This document shows, piece by piece, positions 1 through 5,370 of a stretch of DNA of 8,437 nucleotides. Location: positions 1-8,437 of the forward strand of contig JAVMKC010000014.1 of assembly GCA_031732795.1 (NCBI GenBank). Reading direction: 5' to 3'. The DNA is from Accumulibacter sp031732795. GTDB lineage: Bacteria > Pseudomonadota > Gammaproteobacteria > Burkholderiales > Rhodocyclaceae. A model generated the notes under the pieces. That model was not told the origin of the DNA, did no database searches, and worked only from the letters and a program-made list of their open reading frames with translations. The position numbers and the translations under genes were made by a program. How positions within the stretch are numbered: the first letter of the stretch is position 1; the number at the start of each line of letters is the position of its first letter.

Positions 1-17
1 GATCGGCAATGGGGCGC

Positions 18-47
18 AGTATAGCAAAAAACCCACTAATATGTTAG
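18..47 (-). promoter_or_regulatory. Possible sigma70 promoter reading left out of the window
   Basis: On the minus strand, CTAACA (42-47) is followed after 18 bases by TATACT (18-23). The -10 matches the consensus at 5 of 6 positions and the -35 at 4 of 6. It would drive a gene lying beyond base 1, which cannot be seen. It sits in sequence that is not part of the chemoreceptor remnant next to it, so it may belong to the element or segment that truncated that gene. Chance matches of this quality are common. Confidence 0.25.
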
Positions 48-57
48 CGCTTATGTC

Positions 58-695
58 TTGGTAGGGCCACTCTACCCGCCGGGTCAAGTCGTGGTCGCGA
101 TCAACCAAGACGATCGCCGATTGCAGCCGGCGCACGGGATCCGTGATTCGACGGTAGGTGACGATGAACACCGCCACCAGGGCGACGACCAACACCGTGC
201 CAGTCGCGGTTACCACCGTGACCAGACGGGAAATCCGGGCTTCGGCTTCCGCTGCTGAGCGGCTGCGGAGTTGAGTGATGTCGTGGGTTAAAGCATGACC
301 GTCATTAATCAGCCGGCCAAAGGCAACCATCGCTTCATCAAATTGTCCGATCCTGGCGATTTAATGTTGAGGAACGTTTCGACACCGCTGCTGAAAGCCT
401 GCCACTTGGGTGCGATCTCACTTTCCAGCGTGGTTTTCAATGGAGTATTGGCGCTGGTGGTGATCAGCTTTGGCCAGACGTCATTGAAATTTTGCACACT
501 TTTACGAGCCGATTCCTTGGCCGTGAGTGTGCCCTGGGTCAGGATGACTTCATCGAGTCCCCGCAAGCTGAGTTGCCGTGTCATGCTGCTGAGGGGATGA
601 GATACGCCGACGATGAGCGATTGCTGACACAATCGCTTTTCTGGCAGATCAGAATTGACATAAGAGGCTGATAGTTTGCGTCTTCGGTTAGGTTT
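58..695 (-). pseudogene. Decayed methyl-accepting chemotaxis protein (sensor, TM2 and part of HAMP)
   Basis: The minus strand encodes the N-terminal half of a transmembrane chemoreceptor. From about 695 to 345 one frame gives a helical periplasmic sensor region (residues such as LSSMTRQLSLRGLDEVILTQ, then a conserved-looking W and a W-x-A-F segment). At about 340-342 the frame breaks. Restoring one T in the minus-strand TTT run gives D-N-F-D-E-A-M and continues into a hydrophobic helix (LVTVVTATGTVLVVALVAVF, about 130-225) and then a HAMP start with the typical I-T-x-P-V-R-R-L and D-x-D-L-T-R-R-V. HAMP similarity stops near base 58. The signalling domain and the N-terminal TM1 are missing: a TGA at 696-698 closes the frame upstream. 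Intact family members have over 500 residues and signal to CheA/CheW. This copy cannot do that. The family call is firm; the ligand is unknown. A histidine kinase with the same sensor-HAMP layout is possible. Confidence 0.7.
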
Positions 696-744
696 TCAAA
701 AAGCCATGCCTACGGATATCCGCCCTCCCTGGACGTGCCACTGA

Positions 745-774
745 TTGACAGCACGGTTCTCTGCTGCGCATACT
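745..774 (+). promoter_or_regulatory. Sigma70-like promoter for the lytic transglycosylase
   Basis: A perfect -35 box TTGACA lies at 745-750 and CATACT (4 of 6 matches to TATAAT) at 769-774, with an 18-base spacer. Transcription would begin near 781, giving a 5' leader of about 65 bases before the ATG at 847. It argues against the longer reading of the gene, whose first possible start codon would fall inside this -35 box. Confidence 0.45.
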
Positions 775-846
775 CGAGCGCTCCATCTCCTGCTGTCCGT
801 TGATTTCGTCGTGGATAAAGGACCGCCAAAGGCATTCCGTTCCTTG

Positions 847-1788
847 ATGCTATTGATCCGTCTGCTGTTTTCGTTGTCTCTGGTCGTGTTTGCCAATCCG
901 GTGTCGGCGGCGATCTATGGTTTCATCGATCCGGCGGGCGTGGCGCATTTTGCCACTGAGCCGCTCGATTCCCGTTACCAGCTATTCATGCGCAGCAATC
1001 CGCCGGGAGCGACGGCGTCATCGGCGCCGGAGAGTGTCGGACCGGCGAAACCAGAATTGCTGCGCTATCTGTCGAAGCATCCCAATCTGAAGAAATATGA
1101 ACCGTTGTTGAAAGCGGCGAGCAAGAAGTTCGCCGTCGATATGGCGCTGCTCAAGGCGGTGATGGCCGCGGAATCGGCGTTCAATCCCGAGGCGGTTTCG
1201 CCGAAAGGGGCGATCGGGCTGATGCAGATCATGCCCGATACCGCCGCCCGCTATGGGGTGCAAGGCGACGAGCGCCAGACCATCGAACAAAAACTCGTCG
1301 ACCCGGCGATCAATATCCGCCTCGGTGCGCGTCACCTGCAAACTCTGATCCGGCTGTTCCCCGATCGTCGTGAACTGGTGCTAGCGGCGTACAACGCTGG
1401 TGAGGGAGCGGTGCGGCAGTACAAGAACCAGATTCCGCCGTATGCTGAAACGCGCAATTATGTGCAACTGGTCAGCCAGTTCGAGCAGTTGTACGGTGGC
1501 CCGGCCAAACCAGCGGTGAACTTGCCGAGTGGCAGAAAACTGCTGGCCGGAATGGCTGAGAAAGGACGGCGGATCGTATTGACCTTGCAAGGGCCGCGTA
1601 ATTTGCCAGACGCGCCGGTTGCCTTACACAATGACCTCCCCAGCGAGCCGGTGATCATTGCGTCGCCACCTGTTGAGGCGCCGCCGTCGGTGGCCGCCAA
1701 ACCGGCGGATAAGAGCGATGAAACGAACAGTGAGACGGTCGAGCCCGCTGGCAAAACCGTTGATGATCAGTCTGGAAGTCTGAAATAA
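847..1788 (+). CDS. Secreted soluble lytic transglycosylase (SLT domain)
   Basis: Periplasmic enzyme of the family 1 (Slt-type) lytic transglycosylases, which cut the MurNAc-GlcNAc bond of peptidoglycan and leave a 1,6-anhydro end. The 313-residue protein opens with a Sec signal peptide (hydrophobic residues 1-20, probable cleavage after V-S-A at 21). A DUF4124-like stretch follows (about 22-46, Y-G-F-I-D-P-A-G-V-A-H-F). The SLT domain spans about 83-217 and has the catalytic Glu109 in A-A-E-S, then G-L-M-Q (124-127) and A-Y-N-A-G-E-G-A-V (181-189), all as in active enzymes. The C-terminal 80 or so residues are Pro/Ala-rich and probably disordered. I chose ATG 847 because the signal peptide starts there and a promoter ends upstream; GTG 811 is an in-frame alternative, and AAAGGC at 828-833 is only a weak ribosome site. 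The gene seems intact and monocistronic. Its direct neighbours on both sides are broken genes. Confidence 0.9.
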   Translation: MLLIRLLFSLSLVVFANPVSAAIYGFIDPAGVAHFATEPLDSRYQLFMRSNPPGATASSAPESVGPAKPELLRYLSKHPNLKKYEPLLKAASKKFAVDMALLKAVMAAESAFNPEAVSPKGAIGLMQIMPDTAARYGVQGDERQTIEQKLVDPAINIRLGARHLQTLIRLFPDRRELVLAAYNAGEGAVRQYKNQIPPYAETRNYVQLVSQFEQLYGGPAKPAVNLPSGRKLLAGMAEKGRRIVLTLQGPRNLPDAPVALHNDLPSEPVIIASPPVEAPPSVAAKPADKSDETNSETVEPAGKTVDDQSGSLK

Positions 1789-1822
1789 GCGACTGTTTGA
1801 CGAGATTTTTCTTTTTCTCACT

Positions 1823-1853
1823 CTGCTCGGCTTTGTGACACAAAGCCGAGCAG
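1823..1853. repeat. Perfect 15-bp inverted repeat downstream of the lytic transglycosylase
   Basis: CTGCTCGGCTTTGTG (1823-1837) is exactly complementary to CACAAAGCCGAGCAG (1839-1853), separated by one A. In RNA it would fold as a GC-rich hairpin with a small loop. Its place, 35 bases after the stop codon, suits a transcription terminator, but no T-run follows on either strand: the T-rich stretch (1806-1817) lies before it on the plus strand. IS3-like sequence begins at its right edge, so the original T-tract may have been removed. A protein-binding palindrome or an IS-related end is also possible. Confidence 0.65.
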
Positions 1854-1854
1854 G

Positions 1855-2268
1855 GCCTGTTGGCGACGCAAGTTCGTCCACATCACTGACAGCAAACACA
1901 GTCTGCCCGTGGCCGACAACGTGCTCAATCGCGAGTTCATGCCCGCGCAGCCCAACCAAGCCTGGGCGGGCGACATCACCGACAGCCATACCGCCCAGGC
2001 GGGTCGTATCTCGCGGTGGTCATCGACCTGTTCTTCCGCAAGGTCGTGGGGTGGGCCATGGCACCTCACATGCTGGCCTGTGTGTGATGCGTTGCCGATC
2101 GCCGTTGCCTCCAGAAATCCAAAGCCCGGCGTATTGATGCACACGGATCGGGGTAGTCAATACGCCAGTGAGGCCCACGCCATGCTGTTGGTCAAACGGG
2201 GCCTGCTACCCAGCATGAGCTGCAAGGGCAACTGCTGGGACAACGCGGTTACCGAGCGTTTCTTTCTC
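1855..2268 (+). pseudogene. IS3-family transposase OrfB remnant (catalytic half, two frameshifts)
   Basis: This is the DDE integrase region of an IS3-family OrfB. All three catalytic codons can be found: Asp in G-D-I-T (1972-1974), Asp in H-T-D-R-G-S-Q-Y (2146-2148), and Glu in C-W-D-N-A-V-T-E-R-F-F (2254-2256), the last pair with the family's 35-residue spacing. The beginning (about 1861-2000) and end (about 2085-2268) are in one frame. Between them the family sequence Y-L-A-V-V-I-D-L-F-x-R-K-V-V-G-W-A-M is read in the next frame, so there is one shift near 2005 and a compensating one near 2080. The N-terminal part of OrfB, all of OrfA, the C-terminal end and both IS ends are absent, so it is dead. 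It starts right at the palindrome and runs straight into ISL3 sequence. Confidence 0.85.
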
Positions 2269-2275
2269 AACCGAC

Positions 2276-2701
2276 TGGACGGTCAAGCAAACCGAGACTA
2301 TGCGCGTGTTGCTGCGCTCGACGCTCAAGATGGCACGGGCTTGGCGGATCAAGCAGGCGCTGCGCGCCATCTACGCCACCGCTACGACCCCCGAAGAGGT
2401 AGAGCCTCTGCTCAAGCGCTGGCGCAGTTGGGCCAGCCGCTGCCGACTCGAGCCCTTCAAGCGTCTCGGCAGAACGATCACCAAGCATCTTACTGGCGTC
2501 CTAAACGGCTTTTAGGCAGGCAAACACAAGGGTCGTGTTGAGACAACGAATCGAACGCCTCAGGAAGCTCGCGCTCGTGTACGCGGCTATCGCCGTGTCG
2601 AGAACTTTATCGCCATGGCTTACCTTGTCGCCGGAAAGCTCACCTGTTTGCCTGTCTTGCCATTCGCTCGGCTTTTGCCCATTCCACACGAAACGATCTG
2701 A
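2276..2701 (+). pseudogene. ISL3-family transposase remnant (C-terminal part, in-frame stop)
   Basis: The frame gives the C-terminal part of a DDE_Tnp_ISL3 transposase (IS204/IS1001/IS1096/IS1165 type): L-K-M-A-R-A-W-R-I-K-Q, then W-R-S-W-A-S-R-C-R-L-E-P-F-K, R-T-I-T-K-H, G-V-L-N-G-F. A TAG (2513-2515) sits where the family usually has Gln or another residue, and the same frame continues with G-R-V-E-T-T-N, A-R-x-R-G-Y-R-R-V-E-N-F and M-A-Y-L-V-A-G-K-L to a TGA at 2699-2701. The single TAG can be explained by CAG to TAG. The N-terminal zinc-binding and helix-turn-helix parts and most of the catalytic core are missing, cut at the fusion with the IS3 remnant (2268-2276). It could not act as a transposase. 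Confidence 0.8.
2681..2695. repeat. Possible right-end inverted repeat of the ISL3 remnant
   Basis: The motif CCACACGAAACG at 2684-2695, overlapping the last codons of the ISL3 remnant, resembles the ends I recall for ISL3-family elements (a CACACGAAA-type core before the outer tip). The outer tip usually seen after it is replaced here by ATCTGACCCC. The left end is gone, so the pair cannot be compared within the window. Confidence 0.3.
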
Positions 2702-2751
2702 CCCCTTTTTCCGTGTGCTGAACAGAAACTGACGGGTAAGCGTGACCGAAG

Positions 2752-2783
2752 TTGCATGAAGCGTTTTCGCCACTGGTTATAAT
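2752..2783 (+). promoter_or_regulatory. Probable promoter of the ACP-hydrolase operon
   Basis: A perfect -10 box TATAAT lies at 2778-2783, 70 bases before the ACP start codon. The best -35 candidate TTGCAT (2752-2757) is 20 bases away, longer than ideal, so recognition may rest on the -10 or need an activator. The leader also holds CGCCG-TCGAT-CGGCG (2802-2816), a small possible hairpin. The region lies between the ISL3 remnant and the operon, so this promoter appears to be original to the operon and not IS-supplied. Confidence 0.4.
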
Positions 2784-2853
2784 CACGCCCGCGAACGAAT
2801 CGCCGTCGATCGGCGTTATTGGCGGTCGGAAAATTCATCCTACTGGAGAACAC

Positions 2854-3105
2854 ATGGACATCAAAAGCGAGGTGCAGTCAGTTCTTGAGGAGGTGCTCAG
2901 CCTCAAGGGAAGGGCTAGCCAATTCACCCCGAGTACCCCGTTGCTGGGTGCGATTCCCGAACTCGATTCGATGGCGGTGGTGGCGTTGATCACTTCGCTG
3001 GAAGAGCGGTTCGGCTTCATCATCGAGGATGATGAGATCGACGGTTCCGTCTTTGCCACTTTTGGCGCACTGATGTCTTTCGTGCAAGGCAAGCTGGACG
3101 GTTGA
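2854..3105 (+). CDS. Acyl carrier protein (phosphopantetheine-binding), exosortase-A-cluster type
   Basis: An 83-residue carrier protein. Acyl groups would be held as thioesters on a phosphopantetheine arm at Ser39, in the motif E-L-D-S-M (36-40) at the start of helix II; the acidic helix after it (S-L-E-E-R-F-G, 48-54) and E-D-D-E-I-D (58-63) are typical docking surfaces. It is about the usual ACP length. The start is set by GGAGA at 2845-2849, well spaced before ATG 2854. It is the first gene of a tight operon with two exosortase-A-associated hydrolases; such stand-alone ACPs occur in those clusters beside an acyl-CoA ligase, not in fatty acid synthesis operons. Likely partners are that ligase (not in the window) and the hydrolases, but this is inferred from context. 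Confidence 0.85.
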   Translation: MDIKSEVQSVLEEVLSLKGRASQFTPSTPLLGAIPELDSMAVVALITSLEERFGFIIEDDEIDGSVFATFGALMSFVQGKLDG

Positions 3106-3116
3106 GCCGCACGGCG

Positions 3117-3941
3117 ATGGCCTTCGACATTTTTTTCATCCCCGCCGATCCCGGTTATCGTCTGGTGCAACTGCATAAGCCGGACGCGCCTCGTTCACCG
3201 CGCGGCTTGATCTTGCAGGTCGGTGCTTTCGCTGAAGAGATGAACAAATCGCGACGGATGATGGCCTTGCAGTCGAGAAAACTGGCGGCAGCCGACTATG
3301 TGGTTTTGCAACTGGATCTTCTGGGTTGTGGTGACAGTAGCGGTGACTTCGGCGACGCCACTTGGGACGCGTGGTTGGCCGATGTCACACTGGCCTGCCA
3401 ATGGTTGAAGGATTATTACGATGCACCATTGTGGTTATGGGGGCACCGCACCGGTTGTTTGTTGACCAATGAAGTGGCGGGGCAACTGGATTACCCGGTC
3501 AACCAGCTTTTCTGGCAACCGGTGATTTCCGGCAAGTTGTTTCTTCAGCAATTCCTGCGCTTGAAAGTGGCTTCAGAAATGATTGGTAACGAAGCCAAAG
3601 GGTCGATGGAGCGACTACGGAAGGATTTGCAAGATGGGGTGCCGGTGGAGATCGCCGGGTACCGGCTTTCATCCCCTATGGCGCGCGGTCTGGACCGAGC
3701 TGAACTCCGACCCCCTTCCGCCAATGGTGGACGCGTCGAATGGCTCGAAATTTCCAGCAGAACCGATGGCAGCTTGTCGCCGGCGACGAATGCTTGTCTC
3801 AAGCAGTGGCGAGATGCCGGCCGGCAGATCAACGCTTGCGCGGTTCCAGGTGCTGCTTTCTGGCAAACCACTGAAATCGTCGATTGTCCTGCGCTGCGCC
3901 ACGCCACGCTGGCTGCCCTTTCTGGAGAAGGCAGGGCATGA
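3117..3941 (+). CDS. Alpha/beta hydrolase, exosortase A system-associated hydrolase 2 (TIGR03101-like)
   Basis: A 274-residue cytoplasmic alpha/beta-hydrolase-fold protein of the group named hydrolase 2, exosortase A system-associated, found next to exosortase A/PEP-CTERM exopolysaccharide loci. Recognisable parts are F-F-I-P-A (6-10), a first strand and loop with V-G-A-F-A-E-E-M-N-K-S-R-R (35-47), Q-L-D-L-L-G-C-G-D-S-S-G-D-F (65-78) and the elbow L-W-G-H-R-T-G (107-113). At the elbow the usual G-x-S-x-G Ser is Arg111, so ordinary Ser-His-Asp catalysis is doubtful; members of this group as I recall them also lack Ser there. No signal peptide or membrane segment. ATG 3117 lies 11 bases after the ACP stop; TTG 3102, overlapping the ACP stop as TTGA, is a possible start giving five more residues. 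Neither has a strong ribosome site, which suggests coupling to ACP translation. Substrate unknown. Confidence 0.85.
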   Translation: MAFDIFFIPADPGYRLVQLHKPDAPRSPRGLILQVGAFAEEMNKSRRMMALQSRKLAAADYVVLQLDLLGCGDSSGDFGDATWDAWLADVTLACQWLKDYYDAPLWLWGHRTGCLLTNEVAGQLDYPVNQLFWQPVISGKLFLQQFLRLKVASEMIGNEAKGSMERLRKDLQDGVPVEIAGYRLSSPMARGLDRAELRPPSANGGRVEWLEISSRTDGSLSPATNACLKQWRDAGRQINACAVPGAAFWQTTEIVDCPALRHATLAALSGEGRA

Positions 3942-4840
3942 ACTACGTTGAAGATGCGCTGACCTTCGATTGCGCTGGCGAACAGCTTGTCGGCATCTTG
4001 GCCATCCCCAACTTCGCTGGTGGCGATAATGCGACCGCTACGTCGCAAACTGCTCGCTCGGCTGATTGTGGTGTGCTGATCGTCGTCGGCGGTCCGCAAT
4101 ACCGTGTCGGCAGCCATCGTCAGTTTTTATTGTTGTCTCGGCGTTTGGCGGCGGGTGGCTATCCGACCCTGCGTTTCGATTATCGCGGCATGGGGGACGG
4201 AACTGGTGATCAGCGCAGCTTCGAGCAAGTTACAGAAGATATCGGGGCGGCGATCGATACCTTCCTGCGGCATTGTCCGTCAGTACGGCGTGTCGTTCTC
4301 TGGGGGCTGTGTGATGCGGCATCGGCCAGTTTGTTGTATATGCAGGCCAACAACGATCAGCGGGTTGCCGGGCTGGTCCTGCTCAATCCTTGGATACGTT
4401 CGGAAACCAGTCTGGCGCAGACGCACATGAAGCATTACTACGGGCAGCGGCTATTGAGCAAGGAATTCTGGTGGAAGTTGCTCAGCGGCCGTCTGGCGGT
4501 GATCAAGGCGATACGCGAGTTCGTGCGAGCCGCCGTCCGGGCGAAGCTGAGCGCGGCACGTGTTCAGCCAAGCGCCAAAGGCAGTTTCCATGCTCGGATG
4601 GCTCTTGGTTGGCGTCGTTTCACTGGCAAGGTGTTGCTGATCCTCAGCGGGGACGATTACACCGCCAAGGAGTTTCTCGAATTCGTTGCCGATAACGCCG
4701 CTTGGTCGGGATTGCTCGAAGCAGCCAATGTCCAACGGGTGGACATTGAAGAAGCTGATCACACGTTTTCCACCCGTTTCTGGCGTAATCAGGTTGAAGA
4801 AGCCACTCTGAACTGGTTGTCTGGTTTACGGAACCGATAA
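3938..4840 (+). CDS. Alpha/beta hydrolase, exosortase A system-associated hydrolase 1 (TIGR03100-like)
   Basis: A 300-residue cytoplasmic alpha/beta hydrolase of the group hydrolase 1, exosortase A system-associated. Its signature is V-V-G-G-P-Q-Y-R-V-G-S-H-R-Q-F (49-63), followed by L-R-F-D-Y-R-G-M-G-D (78-87). The nucleophile elbow reads L-W-G-L-C-D-A-A-S (121-129), placing Cys125 where Ser is normal; acid and base candidates are Asp239/Asp240 in L-S-G-D-D-Y and His275 in E-A-D-H-T-F. A Cys-His-Asp triad as in dienelactone hydrolase-like enzymes is therefore possible. ATG 3938 overlaps the stop of hydrolase 2 (ATGA), with GGAGAAGG at 3924-3931 as ribosome site, so the two are translationally coupled. 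A start further upstream in frame would add residues unlike the family. In full clusters an amidotransferase, ligase or glycosyltransferase usually follows; here the operon ends and mobile-element debris begins. Substrate unknown. Confidence 0.88.
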   Translation: MNYVEDALTFDCAGEQLVGILAIPNFAGGDNATATSQTARSADCGVLIVVGGPQYRVGSHRQFLLLSRRLAAGGYPTLRFDYRGMGDGTGDQRSFEQVTEDIGAAIDTFLRHCPSVRRVVLWGLCDAASASLLYMQANNDQRVAGLVLLNPWIRSETSLAQTHMKHYYGQRLLSKEFWWKLLSGRLAVIKAIREFVRAAVRAKLSAARVQPSAKGSFHARMALGWRRFTGKVLLILSGDDYTAKEFLEFVADNAAWSGLLEAANVQRVDIEEADHTFSTRFWRNQVEEATLNWLSGLRNR

Positions 4841-5062
4841 AACCATCGTCTCCATCTCGCGGCGTAAGGATTTGAAGTGCTCACGCCGTTGCGGGTTCCC
4901 TCTTTGTCAGGCCAGTTGTCGTCCGGATAGAATTTGCAGCGAGGGGCGAAACGGAGAAGACGTATTTTCACGCTGATCCAGGCGAAGCATTTGGAGTCAA
5001 TGGCTGGCCTTGTTTAATCAATGCACTAATTTAGTAGATATTTTTATAGATAGTACGGTCAT
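4841..5062. other. Intergenic stretch with no recognised gene
   Basis: About 220 bases between hydrolase 1 and the IS5 remnant. A minus-strand open frame (4789-4971, 60 codons) overlaps the end of hydrolase 1, is rich in Arg and Trp, and resembles no family I know; its only support is being open. Bases 5018-5062 are clearly AT-richer than the surroundings (TAGTAGATATTTTTATAGAT). I see no T-run hairpin that would end the hydrolase operon. It may contain eroded mobile-element sequence. Confidence 0.5.
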
Positions 5063-5249
5063 TTGTACCCATACCTGCGCCGCCAAGATCTCGGCCGACG
5101 ACTAGGCTTGAGTCGCTCTCGAGGTGCCGTTGGGTGCAGGTGCACGATTTACGTGGTGGTCGATGGCTTGGGTTTGCCACTCAAATTTATTCTCACCGGC
5201 GGACAAAACGGGGACATCACTCAGGCGATTACGCTCAGGACGATACCGA
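5063..5249 (+). pseudogene. IS5-family transposase remnant
   Basis: A short piece of the IS5-family DDE transposase around its first catalytic Asp. The frame shows L-S-R-S-R-G (the family's G-R-S-R-G-G segment), then Y-V-V-V-D-G-L-G-L-P-L-K-F-I-L-T-G-G-Q-N-G-D-I, which matches the usual H-x-V-V-D-x-L-G-x-P-x-x-F-x-L-T-G-G-Q-x-x-D-x. The part between (A-V-G-C-R-C-T-I) is altered relative to the usual S-T-K-I-H. Family similarity ends soon after G-D-I-T-Q-A (about 5228), and by 5248 a different element begins. Both IS ends and most of the gene are missing, so it is inactive. Confidence 0.75.
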
Positions 5250-5293
5250 GGGTCGGCCGGGAATCGTGCGAAATCCTCGGAAAAACTGCTTAG
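5248..5293 (+). repeat. Probable terminal inverted repeat of the Tn3-family element
   Basis: The sequence begins GAGGGTCGGCCGGGAATCG (5248-5266) and ends CTCGGAAAAACTGCTTAG (5276-5293). Tn3-family repeats run from a G-rich tip to an inner TAAG-like end and often carry CGGAAAA-type cores, and those of the Tn4651/Tn5041 group are about 46-48 bp, the length seen here. It lies exactly where IS5 similarity stops and beyond the 3' end of tnpA, as expected for the tnpA-proximal end. Flanking bases before it (ATACC, 5243-5247) would be one copy of the 5-bp target duplication. The partner repeat is outside the window. Confidence 0.5.
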
Positions 5294-5332
5294 CCGATTG
5301 TTCTAAAACAAAAAAATGCTTGGCCGATGCAA

Positions 5333-5352
5333 AGGCCGGTTTTCACCGGCCT
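5333..5352 (-). terminator. GNRA-loop hairpin, likely terminator of the HNH-like gene
   Basis: On the minus strand AGGCCGGT-GAAA-ACCGGCCT forms a perfect 8-bp GC-rich stem with a GAAA tetraloop, followed by TTT and then TTTTTTT about 14 bases further (5310-5316). It starts 18 bases after the stop codon of the HNH-like gene. The T-run directly after the stem is short, so termination may be partial. Confidence 0.6.
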
Positions 5353-5370
5353 GCCCTTATCAATTGAGAC

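Noticed and set aside
745..846. A longer start for the lytic transglycosylase, at TTG 745
   Set aside because: The extension has no signal-peptide character, its first codon lies inside a consensus -35 box, and a clear Sec signal peptide begins at ATG 847.
1909..2541. One continuous 210-codon gene on the plus strand
   Set aside because: It mixes true IS3 sequence with out-of-frame stretches and runs past the fusion into the wrong frame of the ISL3 remnant, so it is not a real gene.
3545..4117. A 190-codon open frame on the minus strand opposite the two hydrolases
   Set aside because: It lies wholly antisense to two well-recognised genes, has no family features and spans their junction; it is a shadow of their codon use.
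2854..4840. ACP and hydrolases as part of fatty acid or polyketide synthesis
   Set aside because: No ketosynthase, reductase or acyltransferase is nearby, and both hydrolases carry the signatures of the exosortase-A-associated groups.
5287..5330. Short direct repeat TGCTTAGCCGATTG / TGCTTGGCCGATGC as a target duplication or iteron
   Set aside because: Only two imperfect copies, with no further units; too little to support an origin or attachment site.
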